NCBI GenBank assembly: GCA_963205035.1 | Contig: CAUJII010000185.1 | Coordinates: forward strand, 1-13,746 | Origin: Spirochaetota bacterium | Lineage (GTDB): Bacteria; Spirochaetota; Leptospiria; Turneriellales; Turneriellaceae | Direction: 5' to 3' | DNA: 13,746 nt | In this document: in pieces, positions 1 through 6,172 of the stretch | How positions within the stretch are numbered: position 1 is the stretch's first letter | Layout of the letters: each line of letters opens with the position of its first letter | Translations under genes and position numbers: made by a program | Notes under the pieces: model-generated | Databases searched by the model: none | Seen by the model: the letters and a program-made list of their open reading frames with translations, nothing else | Told to the model about the DNA's origin: nothing

Positions 1-1
1 C

Positions 2-1621
2 CTTGAGCAAAAAATGTTTGCGGCGGTCAAATCGGCGGACACCGCGAGCCGCGCCAAGTCGCAATTCTTGGCGCACATGAGCCACGAAATTAGAACGCCT
101 TTGAACGGCATTATCGGCTTCACCGACCTCCTGATGCACGCGGAGATGAACAAGACCGCACGCGAGTACCTAAAAAACGCGAATGTTTCCGCGCGCTCGC
201 TTCTGGACATTGTCAACAACATCCTCGATTTTTCGCGCATCGAAGCGAACCGGATCGAACTCGACGAAGTCGAGACAGATATCTTCCAACTGATCGACGA
301 TGTCATCGACATTGTCAAACTCGCCGCGACAAAAAAAGGGATTGAGTTATTACTCCATCTCTCTCCCGAAGTGCCGCGTTTTGTCATCGTCGACGGCGTC
401 AAGCTGCGGCAAGTCTTAGTCAACATTATCAACAATGCAATAAAGTTCACAGACCGCGGCGAAGTGGAGCTCTCCATTTTGGGACAAATTCTGCCTTCGG
501 GCGACAAAGCAGAGTTGACGTTTTGCGTACGCGACACAGGAATCGGCATGACGAAAGAAGAGCAGTCGCGTATCTTCCGCGCGTTCACGCAAGCCGACGC
601 ATCGATCTCCAGGCGCTTCGGCGGCACGGGGCTGGGGCTTGTTATATCGAGCGGATTAATTGAAAAAATGGGGAGCAAACTACAACTGCAGAGCGAAGTC
701 GACAAGGGTAGCCGTTTCCAGTTTTCGCTGACAAGACCTTGCCGCGAAGAGAAGATGAAAGTCCCTGAATTGGGTAGTCGCTTTGCGCGTGCGCTGATTC
801 TCGAAGACAACCGCCGCAGTACAGAAATTCTGATTGAGATGCTCTCTCGTGCGGGCATTCAATCTGAAACTGCAACAAGCATCGACATTCTCGTGAAACT
901 CCTCACAAAACACAAAGACCCTTATTATGGCGTTGTCTTTATCGACGCATCGATTCTTGGCACATCCGGGCATGCAATCGTTGAAATGCTACAAGAACGT
1001 AACTTTGTCACGATTCGAGGCGCCGCGCTCGTGATGCTGCGCGTACCGACGTTTGCCTCGTCAACACGCAGGCACGATGCTGTCGGCAAGGCTGTACGCT
1101 CTCTCTTGAAGCCCGTAAATCCGCGTGCGCTCTTTGCGCTCTTGGAAACTCTTTCTACCCCCGATATACCCCGCTCTGAAAACGTTGCAACGGCGCCGAA
1201 AGCTTTGTCGCATGATTACAGCGACTTGGGTTTGGGCAAGGTAAAAATTCTTATCGCGGAAGACACGGAAATGAATGTGCATCTTGTTCAAAGCATGCTC
1301 GCGGTGCTTACTCCCGAAGCTGAGATTGTCGTCGCCGAAAATGGCGCCGAGGCAGTGACGTTTTTCTTTCAACACGAACCCGACATCGTCTTGATGGATA
1401 TTCAAATGCCTGTCTTGGATGGCGTTTCTGCGACGAAGGACATCCGCCATTTTGCGTCGGGCGACAGAAAGAACGTGCCTGTCTTGGCGCTCACGGCGGG
1501 AGTGGCTGCCGACGAACGCGAGCGATGCGAAAAAGCGGGTATGAACGACTTTTTGACAAAGCCGTTGACGATGAAGGTGCTTAGCGAAGCGTTGCGGAAA
1601 TTTGTGAAGGTGGCGTCTTAG
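2..1621 (+). CDS. Hybrid sensor histidine kinase with two receiver domains (5' partial)
   Basis: This is the C-terminal part of a cytoplasmic-side phosphorelay kinase. The frame is open to the left edge and the first ATG (14) sits inside a helical linker, so the real start and the sensor region lie upstream. Numbering from that ATG, the HisKA domain (about 14-80) has the H-box SHEIRTP with phospho-accepting H24. The HATPase domain (about 127-240) has the N-box at N137-N141, the G1 box DTGIGM at 174 and the G2 box GGTGLGL at 203. A first receiver (about 256-375) keeps the acidic pair ED, D311 and K366, but the usual Thr/Ser after strand 4 is not evident, so it may be degenerate. The second receiver (about 409-530) is canonical: E416/D417, D462 in LMDIQMP, and K516 in LTKPL. 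The protein should autophosphorylate and pass phosphate to its own or a partner's receiver. The signal it senses cannot be told from this fragment. It ends in TAG and a terminator-like hairpin follows. Confidence 0.93.
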   Translation, partial: LEQKMFAAVKSADTASRAKSQFLAHMSHEIRTPLNGIIGFTDLLMHAEMNKTAREYLKNANVSARSLLDIVNNILDFSRIEANRIELDEVETDIFQLIDDVIDIVKLAATKKGIELLLHLSPEVPRFVIVDGVKLRQVLVNIINNAIKFTDRGEVELSILGQILPSGDKAELTFCVRDTGIGMTKEEQSRIFRAFTQADASISRRFGGTGLGLVISSGLIEKMGSKLQLQSEVDKGSRFQFSLTRPCREEKMKVPELGSRFARALILEDNRRSTEILIEMLSRAGIQSETATSIDILVKLLTKHKDPYYGVVFIDASILGTSGHAIVEMLQERNFVTIRGAALVMLRVPTFASSTRRHDAVGKAVRSLLKPVNPRALFALLETLSTPDIPRSENVATAPKALSHDYSDLGLGKVKILIAEDTEMNVHLVQSMLAVLTPEAEIVVAENGAEAVTFFFQHEPDIVLMDIQMPVLDGVSATKDIRHFASGDRKNVPVLALTAGVAADERERCEKAGMNDFLTKPLTMKVLSEALRKFVKVAS

Positions 1622-1629
1622 ACGCTGCG

Positions 1630-1648
1630 CTCGCTGGTGCGAGTTTTT
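1630..1648 (+). terminator. Probable rho-independent terminator of the hybrid kinase gene
   Basis: The hairpin CTCGC-TGGT-GCGAG is followed directly by five T residues (1644-1648). It begins 8 nt after the kinase stop codon. The stem is only 5 bp but rich in G and C. Position and T-run fit an intrinsic terminator; the short stem is the weak point. Confidence 0.5.
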
Positions 1649-1700
1649 CCGCTCTTACGCGAGTACGCGCCTATACTCGTCCCCGCCCGGACGATAAAAT

Positions 1701-1714
1701 GTAATAACTATTAC
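1701..1714. repeat. Palindromic element, copy A (GTAATA-AC-TATTAC)
   Basis: This is a perfect 6-bp inverted repeat around a 2-bp centre. It extends to 7 bp if the flanking T (1700) and A (1715) are counted. It lies in the AT-rich gap upstream of the DUF1564-like gene and is the best-formed of four GTAATAACTA copies between 1701 and 2206. The symmetry suits a site for a dimeric DNA-binding protein. The binding factor is unknown. Confidence 0.6.
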
Positions 1715-1747
1715 AAGTTTCCCCGTTTTCTAAGAATCAGCGGTTTT

Positions 1748-1761
1748 GTGGTAGTTATTAC
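1748..1761. repeat. Palindromic element, copy B (reverse orientation)
   Basis: TAGTTATTAC at 1752-1761 is the exact reverse complement of GTAATAACTA. The right half-site TATTAC is intact, and the left half reads GTGGTA (4 of 6 matches). It faces copy A across about 35 bp. Both lie upstream of the -10 box of the next gene. Confidence 0.55.
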
Positions 1762-1817
1762 GAAATTCGTATTTTTTTACAGTTTTTGAAAAAAAATTCA
1801 AATTTCATGAGAAAAAA

Positions 1818-1841
1818 ACCCACTTTCTGGGTATTTATAAT
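1818..1841 (+). promoter_or_regulatory. Promoter -10 with overlapping dyad, upstream of the DUF1564-like gene
   Basis: A perfect TATAAT lies at 1836-1841, 34 nt before the start codon. No good -35 box is present at 17 bp spacing (1813-1818 is only A residues), though A/T tracts upstream could act as an UP-like element. A perfect dyad ACCCA-CTTTC-TGGGT (1818-1832) fills the spacer just before the -10, where a repressor could block RNA polymerase. The -10 match is seen directly; the operator role is inferred. Confidence 0.5.
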
Positions 1842-1844
1842 ATA

Positions 1845-1869
1845 GAGGGGGAAGAAATCCCTCAAGGAG
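1845..1869 (+). promoter_or_regulatory. Leader hairpin and ribosome binding site of the DUF1564-like gene
   Basis: GAGGG (1845-1849) can pair with CCCTC (1859-1863), close to the predicted transcription start. A strong Shine-Dalgarno AAGGAG (1864-1869) follows directly, 5 nt before ATG 1875. Pairing would place a short stem against the Shine-Dalgarno and could tune translation. The Shine-Dalgarno is convincing; a regulatory role for the stem is a guess. Confidence 0.45.
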
Positions 1870-1874
1870 TAACT

Positions 1875-2327
1875 ATGACAAAAAAAATCATAACCAGCGT
1901 GAGTCTGCCCGAAGCAGAGGCGTTGCTGTGGCGGGGAAAGCGGAAGGAGATAATGGAGTTTGCAGGGCGGTTCTTGCGCATCAAGATGCGTAATAAGGTG
2001 CGTCGTGAGGTTACGAGAACGTACAATCGGTGCCCGGACGTGAAATTTGTAATAACTACTACGCGGTTTACTGGGGCGGAGTACGATACTCTACATTTTA
2101 TTGCGACGGCATTGCGAGTGAGCGTCTCATCGCTGGTTTATGGACTCATCAAACTCTGGCAAAAGCCGGCCCGTCGCGCTATCCGCCGGTTCTTTTGTAA
2201 TAACTATTCCACGGAAAGCTTCAAATGGGATCCGGAGGCGGGATTTTTAGAAGAAAGCCTTACCTTCTGGTGGATAGAAAACCCGAACGACCCACCCCCA
2301 TGGGAGAAAATCCCCCTGCCGGCCTGA
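1875..2327 (+). CDS. DUF1564-like small basic protein, function unknown
   Basis: This 150-residue protein is rich in Arg and Lys in its first half. The middle part (about 25-105) recalls the layout of DUF1564, a family of unknown function that I know from Leptospira, often in many paralogues: a basic helical stretch, then FVITTTRFTGAEYDTL, then a hydrophobic helix ending VSSLVYGLIKLW. That assignment comes from memory of the family pattern and is moderate. No catalytic motif, signal peptide or membrane segment is visible. The C-terminal 45 residues are rich in Trp and Pro. The start is well supported by AAGGAG 5 nt upstream and a TATAAT promoter. Two copies of the palindromic element lie inside the gene, at codon 59 in frame 1 and near codon 108 in another frame. 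A degenerate copy covers the Shine-Dalgarno and start codon. A DNA-binding, self-regulating protein is possible but unproven. The gene converges on the AEC permease gene. Confidence 0.8.
   Translation: MTKKIITSVSLPEAEALLWRGKRKEIMEFAGRFLRIKMRNKVRREVTRTYNRCPDVKFVITTTRFTGAEYDTLHFIATALRVSVSSLVYGLIKLWQKPARRAIRRFFCNNYSTESFKWDPEAGFLEESLTFWWIENPNDPPPWEKIPLPA
2049..2062. repeat. Palindromic element, copy C, inside the DUF1564-like gene
   Basis: GTAATA-AC-TACTAC matches copy A at 13 of 14 bases. Here it is read in frame as Val-Ile-Thr-Thr. Confidence 0.5.
2197..2210. repeat. Palindromic element, copy D, inside the DUF1564-like gene
   Basis: GTAATA-AC-TATTCC matches copy A at 13 of 14 bases and keeps the flanking T and A. 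It is read one base out of phase with copy C (Cys-Asn-Asn-Tyr-Ser), so the shared sequence is not explained by a repeated peptide. Confidence 0.5.
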
Positions 2328-2338
2328 GCCGCTTCCCT

Positions 2339-2356
2339 GCGATAAAATATTGTCGC
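2339..2356. terminator. Hairpin between convergent genes, possible bidirectional terminator
   Basis: GCGATAA can pair with TTGTCGC around a 4-base loop (one G-T wobble on the plus-strand reading). The hairpin fills most of the 29 nt between the DUF1564-like stop and the permease stop. It has no T-run on either side, so it would be a weak terminator at best. Confidence 0.3.
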
Positions 2357-3253
2357 TTACTTAAAGAAGAACTTCACAACGAGAGCTCCCACAATCGAAA
2401 GCGGGATTCCGATGGACAGCATCGCTGCGACGAGCTGCGGATTGAGGTTCTTCTGCATAGCGATGATTGATCCGGTAATCATCGGGCCCATCGCCGCTTC
2501 GAGGACGACGATCTTGCGGAGGTTCTGGTGGTAATCCGCCCAAGTATAAAAGAAATAAATAATCACGGGGGCTGCGACGAGTTTGAAGAGGAGTCCAATC
2601 GAGAGTTCTTTGGCGTATTTCTTAAAACTCTTCGCATGCCACTGCAAGCCCACAGAAAAAAGTGCCACCGGTGTCAGGGTGTCGCCCAAGTGCCCTGCAA
2701 TAGTAAACACAATATCGATGGGTTTGAAAACTTGAAACGCAAACGCAAAGAGGAGAGCAATAAAAGGCGGAAACAGGAAGAGCGAACGTACGGCGCCTCG
2801 CATCGTAAATTCGCCGATGCGCAAGAAATCGACGAGCGGAATAACGACAAGACACATCACGAGGAACGTTCCCATTTGATCGATAATCACTCCCACAGCA
2901 ACATACTGCACTCCATAGAGCGCCTGTATCAGGGGAATTCCCACAAACGAGGTGTTCGCCAGTCCCGCTGTCATGATGAGCGCCAACGCGGTATTGCGGT
3001 CATAGACGCGCAGTCTCTCGAGAGTAAGAAAAAGAAACGCAGCGAGCAGGAACACAATCCAAGGCATGAGCGCTGCGCTGAAATACGCAGGTGTCATCGG
3101 AATAAAGCGGAGCGACTTAATGACAAGGCCGGGTAGAGATACGTAGATGACGAACTGATTAAAAGCGAGGTGCGCATTTTCTGGCATGACCTTGAAACGC
3201 CGTGCGAGTGCCCCGCCTAAGAAACTCACAACGATGAGAAGGACTGCGGCCAT
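2357..3253 (-). CDS. AEC-family permease (auxin efflux carrier-like, Mem_trans)
   Basis: This 298-residue inner-membrane protein is made almost entirely of hydrophobic helices in the pattern of AEC transporters, which have about ten. A conserved stretch GLANTSFVGIPL (97-108) corresponds to the family's GNTGFLGIP-type motif at the first broken helix. The C-terminal half repeats the fold, with MGPMITGSI and a final helix pair ending VKFFFK. AEC proteins move small organic anions such as malate or malonate, or auxin-like acids. The substrate here cannot be predicted. The start ATG lies 2 nt after the aroC stop (TAATAATG), which suggests co-transcription and probably translational coupling. No strong Shine-Dalgarno is seen beyond a GAGG inside the aroC end. 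It is the last gene of the mrp-dcd-aroC group. Confidence 0.9.
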   Translation of the reverse strand: MAAVLLIVVSFLGGALARRFKVMPENAHLAFNQFVIYVSLPGLVIKSLRFIPMTPAYFSAALMPWIVFLLAAFLFLTLERLRVYDRNTALALIMTAGLANTSFVGIPLIQALYGVQYVAVGVIIDQMGTFLVMCLVVIPLVDFLRIGEFTMRGAVRSLFLFPPFIALLFAFAFQVFKPIDIVFTIAGHLGDTLTPVALFSVGLQWHAKSFKKYAKELSIGLLFKLVAAPVIIYFFYTWADYHQNLRKIVVLEAAMGPMITGSIIAMQKNLNPQLVAAMLSIGIPLSIVGALVVKFFFK

Positions 3254-3255
3254 TA

Positions 3256-4359
3256 TTAGGAAAGCCCCTCGTAACGCGCTGTTTGAGCGAGCATGAATTG
3301 ATCGACCAAGACAAGGGCAAGCATTGCCTCAACGATCGGCACCGCACGAGGCAGAACGCAGGGATCGTGGCGGCCTTTGACTTTGAGCGTCGTTTCTTCG
3401 CCGTGGATATCAACCGACTCTTGCTCGCGGCTGATTGTCGCGGTGGGTTTGAACGCCACCCGGAGCGTAATCGGCATTCCGTTTGAAATACCCCCTTGGA
3501 TGCCGCCCGAATAGTTAGTCGCAGTCGTTACCTTACCGTCTTTCATCCTGAAAGCATCGTTGTGCTCGCTCCCAGTCATCGTAACGGCGGAAAACCCGCT
3601 ACCGATTTCGACACCCTTCGTCGCTGGGATGGCGAGCATCGCATGCGCAATCAGTGCGTCGAGGCGGTCAAAGACGGGATCTCCCCAACCCGCAGGAACG
3701 CCCACAGCCGCGCAAGAGACGACACCACCCAACGAATCGCCAGCCTGTCTCGTATCTTGTATGAGCCGCACCATTTTTTCGGCGAGCACCGCGTCGGGGG
3801 TACGCACGGGGTTCGATTCAATCGTCTCGCGCAGAGTAACTATGCTTTCGAGGTCTAAATCCGTCTCAAGGCGCAGATCTTTAATCTGCGAAACATAGCC
3901 GACAATTTCGACCCCCGCCTTTTCGCGCAGGATTTTTTTGGCGACAGCACCAGCAGCGACGATGCCGATGGTAGCGCGTGCAGACGAGCGTCCCCCGCCG
4001 CGCCAAGCCCGGTGCCCGTAGCGTGCATGGTACGTAAAGTCGGCGTGGCTCGGACGGAAAATATCTTTGATGTCGCTATAATCTTTTTCGCGGGCGTTTT
4101 CGTTGAAGACCGCCATCGCAATCGGTGCGCCGATGGTCTTTTCTTCAAACGTACCTGAAAGGATTTTGACGCGGTCGGCCTCGTCGCGCGGAGTAGTTAC
4201 TCGGCTTTGCCCGGGTCGGCGGCGGTCGAGGTCGCCTTGGATGTCTTTTTCTGTGAGCGTCAAACCAGCAGGGCAATTTTCGACGATACAGCCCAATGCC
4301 TCGCCATGCGATTCGCCATACGTCGTGACCCGAAACAGTCGCCCGAAAGAACTCCCCAT
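3256..4359 (-). CDS. aroC: Chorismate synthase
   Basis: The enzyme catalyses the last shikimate-pathway step, anti-1,4-elimination of phosphate from EPSP to chorismate with reduced FMN, in the cytoplasm. All family signatures are present: FGRLFRVTTYGESHG at 5-19, RPSHADFTYHARYG at 102-115 leading into RGGGRSSAR at 120-128, and GRHDPCVLPRAVPIVEAM from 329. The length of 367 residues is normal for the bacterial enzyme. The start is fixed by the conserved N-terminus, although no clear Shine-Dalgarno precedes it. It lies 54 nt downstream of dcd and 2 nt upstream of the AEC permease gene, so the four genes are probably one transcript. Product and symbol are secure. Confidence 0.98.
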   Translation of the reverse strand: MGSSFGRLFRVTTYGESHGEALGCIVENCPAGLTLTEKDIQGDLDRRRPGQSRVTTPRDEADRVKILSGTFEEKTIGAPIAMAVFNENAREKDYSDIKDIFRPSHADFTYHARYGHRAWRGGGRSSARATIGIVAAGAVAKKILREKAGVEIVGYVSQIKDLRLETDLDLESIVTLRETIESNPVRTPDAVLAEKMVRLIQDTRQAGDSLGGVVSCAAVGVPAGWGDPVFDRLDALIAHAMLAIPATKGVEIGSGFSAVTMTGSEHNDAFRMKDGKVTTATNYSGGIQGGISNGMPITLRVAFKPTATISREQESVDIHGEETTLKVKGRHDPCVLPRAVPIVEAMLALVLVDQFMLAQTARYEGLS

Positions 4360-4413
4360 GCTGCGGTCAAATGCGAGAGGCGAGACAGTAGAGAGAGTGT
4401 TTTTGTGGTGCGA

Positions 4414-4935
4414 TTACTTCTCGAAATCTTTGTAAAACAAACTCGGCTGGATTCCGGTATTCCCTTGGTATTTTCCTTCCTTATATTCCGTGAAGTCTCC
4501 GATGAGCGTGTGGTAGAAAATCTGACAAATTTCAACACCCGCGTAGATGCGCACAGGCTGCACCGCCGAAATCTCGAGCGTCCAATAGCCGCAAAAGCCG
4601 ATGTCACCAAACCCCGCCGTGATGTGGACAAAAAGGCCGAGCCTTCCCACGCTGCTGCGCCCTTCGAGCATCGGCACGATGTTCTTGGTTTCCGTGCGCT
4701 CACGGGTGCGCCCCAAATAGAGGCGCCCCGGCTCGATGACAAACCCCGAATCGGGAATTTTCAAGAGCTGCGTTGCGTTGGGTTTGCGCATATCGAGAAC
4801 AGACTCGGTATACACCATGAGCTCGTCGTGGAGCGTGAGGTTGTACGAATTGGGATTGAGCTGTTTCTCGTTATAGGGCTCGATGACGATATCCGTCCCC
4901 AGCCGTTTCTTGATTTCAAGGCCCGATAAAATCAT
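4414..4935 (-). CDS. dcd: dCTP deaminase
   Basis: This 173-residue dUTPase-fold enzyme deaminates dCTP to dUTP, feeding dTMP synthesis. Key features are EGRSSVGRLG at 91-100 (the substrate-contacting RSS motif), TAGFGDIGF at 107-115, and the catalytic glutamate E121 in YWTLE. The C-terminal KYQGNTGIQPS closes over the nucleotide. TAG-x-x-D-x-GF and KYQG-x-x-G resemble the bifunctional dCTP deaminase/dUTPase of Mycobacterium more than the TAHRIDPGW form of the E. coli enzyme, so it may also hydrolyse dUTP; this is an inference. Its ATG overlaps the mrp stop (ATGA), which indicates translational coupling. Its neighbours are functionally unrelated housekeeping genes. Confidence 0.96.
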   Translation of the reverse strand: MILSGLEIKKRLGTDIVIEPYNEKQLNPNSYNLTLHDELMVYTESVLDMRKPNATQLLKIPDSGFVIEPGRLYLGRTRERTETKNIVPMLEGRSSVGRLGLFVHITAGFGDIGFCGYWTLEISAVQPVRIYAGVEICQIFYHTLIGDFTEYKEGKYQGNTGIQPSLFYKDFEK

Positions 4936-5999
4936 AAGCTATCCAATTTTGAAATAAGATTCTTTGCGATGTGCTCGAAAGCATCGACCACGGGTTGAAT
5001 CTTTTCGTTCTTGTTTTGATAGACGGGAATTTCTCCTTTCTCTGCGGCGGCAAGACAATCTTCGACGAGTGGGACTTGCCCCATGAGAACAGTTTTGGTT
5101 TGAGCGGCTAAACGCGACCCGCCCCCCCTTGAAAAGATATGGCTCGGTTTACCGCAATGCCCGCAGATAAACTCGCTCATATTCTCGACAACTCCCAAGA
5201 CGGGAATGTTGACTTTGTCGAACATCGCCGCTGCGCGGCCAGCGTCTAAGAGCGCTACGTTTTGCGGTGTAGTAACTATGACCGCACCGTCGGTTTGGAC
5301 AAGCTGCGCGAGCGAAAGCTGCGTATCACCGGTTCCGGGAGGAAGATCGATGAGTAAGTAGTCCAATTCGCCCCACTCGGTGTCGTACAAGAACTGCTGC
5401 ACCGCTTTCCCCAGCATCGGCCCGCGCCAAACGACAGGTTGGTCTTCTTCGAGCATGAACGCAAAGCTCATTACTTTGAGTCCGAATTTTTCTTTCGGAA
5501 TAATGTGGTCGTTCTGCACGTCCATCTGCTGGCGACCATTGAGTCCCACCATCTTGCCAATCGAAGGGCCGTAAATGTCGGCGTCCATGAGTCCCACTTT
5601 TTTGCCCATCTGTTGCAACGTCGATGCAAGGTTGACAGAAATCGTCGACTTGCCCACGCCGCCTTTGCCGGAACCGATCGCAACGACATGCTTCACCCCA
5701 GGAATACTGCGTTGCGGACGTGACACCGGCGCATGCGTGGCGCGTGCCGCACGGTCCTGGTCGCTCGCGGCTTCAGCCCAGCGGAATGTAAACGCATCTG
5801 CGGATATGTCTTCTTTCGCCGCCAAGTTTTTAATCTGCGATTCAATCGCCGCCTGCCATTTTTTATCAGCCGCTGCGCGCAATACGACAACGGGTTTTGC
5901 TCCGTCTTCAATCGTGACGAAGAGCTTGTCTGTCGTAATCGACCGGTGTGAGAGAGGGTTTTGCACTTTACCCATGAGACTTTCGAGTTTTTCTTTCAT
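4932..5999 (-). CDS. mrp: Mrp/ApbC-type Fe-S cluster carrier P-loop ATPase
   Basis: This 355-residue cytoplasmic protein belongs to the Mrp/ApbC/NBP35 group of ATPases that bind and transfer iron-sulfur clusters. A deviant Walker A motif GKGGVGKST lies at 111-119, followed by DADIYGPS, WRGPMLGKAVQQF and the Walker B region LLIDLPPGTGD. A C-x-x-C pair (C279 and C282, in CGHCG) is the likely cluster-binding site shared across the dimer. The N-terminal 85 residues are in the place of the FSCA/DUF59 domain but look divergent. A Pro/Arg/Ala-rich linker precedes the ATPase domain. The start has AAGGA 7 nt upstream. It is the first gene of the mrp-dcd-aroC-permease group, with an extended -10 promoter candidate about 70 nt upstream. 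Confidence 0.95.
   Translation of the reverse strand: MKEKLESLMGKVQNPLSHRSITTDKLFVTIEDGAKPVVVLRAAADKKWQAAIESQIKNLAAKEDISADAFTFRWAEAASDQDRAARATHAPVSRPQRSIPGVKHVVAIGSGKGGVGKSTISVNLASTLQQMGKKVGLMDADIYGPSIGKMVGLNGRQQMDVQNDHIIPKEKFGLKVMSFAFMLEEDQPVVWRGPMLGKAVQQFLYDTEWGELDYLLIDLPPGTGDTQLSLAQLVQTDGAVIVTTPQNVALLDAGRAAAMFDKVNIPVLGVVENMSEFICGHCGKPSHIFSRGGGSRLAAQTKTVLMGQVPLVEDCLAAAEKGEIPVYQNKNEKIQPVVDAFEHIAKNLISKLDSL
5269..5282. repeat. Weak palindromic-element match inside mrp
   Basis: GTAGTA-AC-TATGAC matches the GTAATA-NN-TATTAC consensus at 5 of 6 bases in each half. It encodes part of VIVTTP on the minus strand, which is conserved protein sequence, so chance is a fair explanation. Confidence 0.25.
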
Positions 6000-6069
6000 T
6001 CTGAATCCTTAATTTAGTGTGATGGCGCGATTAACGCAGAAAACGCAGTCAAACGGCCTAATAACGAAG

Positions 6070-6099
6070 AATATAGCAAAAAAACGGCGCGAAAGGTAA
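6070..6099 (-). promoter_or_regulatory. Candidate promoter for the mrp operon
   Basis: On the minus strand an extended -10, TGC-TATATT, has its TATATT at 6070-6075. A weak -35 (TTACCT, 6094-6099) lies 18 bp upstream. It would give a leader of roughly 65 nt before mrp. The -10 is good and the -35 poor. Confidence 0.42.
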
Positions 6100-6122
6100 T
6101 TTTGTCGCTGTTTTGCCCCTCA

Positions 6123-6170
6123 CGACTAACTATTACGAGTTCTAAGCCTAAACTCCTCACTATTACGCTC
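6123..6170. repeat. Pair of ACTATTACG elements 30 bp apart with a hairpin between, upstream of mrp
   Basis: ACTATTACG occurs at 6129-6137 and again at 6159-6167, exactly 30 bp apart. The first copy shares the 10-mer TAACTATTAC with copy A near 1705. Between them GAGTT (6137-6141) and AACTC (6151-6155) form a stem with a 9-base loop. This lies between the lipoprotein stop (6173) and the mrp promoter candidate. It may be an operator for mrp or part of the 3' end of the lipoprotein transcript. No clear intrinsic terminator with a T-run was found here. Confidence 0.4.
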
Positions 6171-6172
6171 TC

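Noticed and set aside
1701..2210. GTAATAACTATTAC as integron attC or transposon ends
   Set aside because: No integrase, transposase or target-site duplication is present, and the core lacks the GTTRRRY pattern of attC sites. The copies also lie inside an intact gene.
2528..3136. A 202-codon open frame on the plus strand
   Set aside because: It lies opposite the AEC permease gene, and its composition (many Arg, Lys, His, Glu) is the usual antisense shadow of a membrane protein gene. It has no Shine-Dalgarno and no family pattern.
3510..4202. Other TAACTA/TAGTTA hexamers inside aroC (near 3511, 3837 and 4192)
   Set aside because: This hexamer is expected several times in 13.7 kb by chance, the flanking half-sites are poor, and the bases encode conserved aroC residues. 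GAGTAGTTACTC at 4191-4202 is a neat palindrome, but it encodes the conserved Val-Thr-Thr.
4207..4929. A 240-codon open frame on the plus strand
   Set aside because: It is antisense to dcd and the start of aroC, both of which carry clear family motifs.
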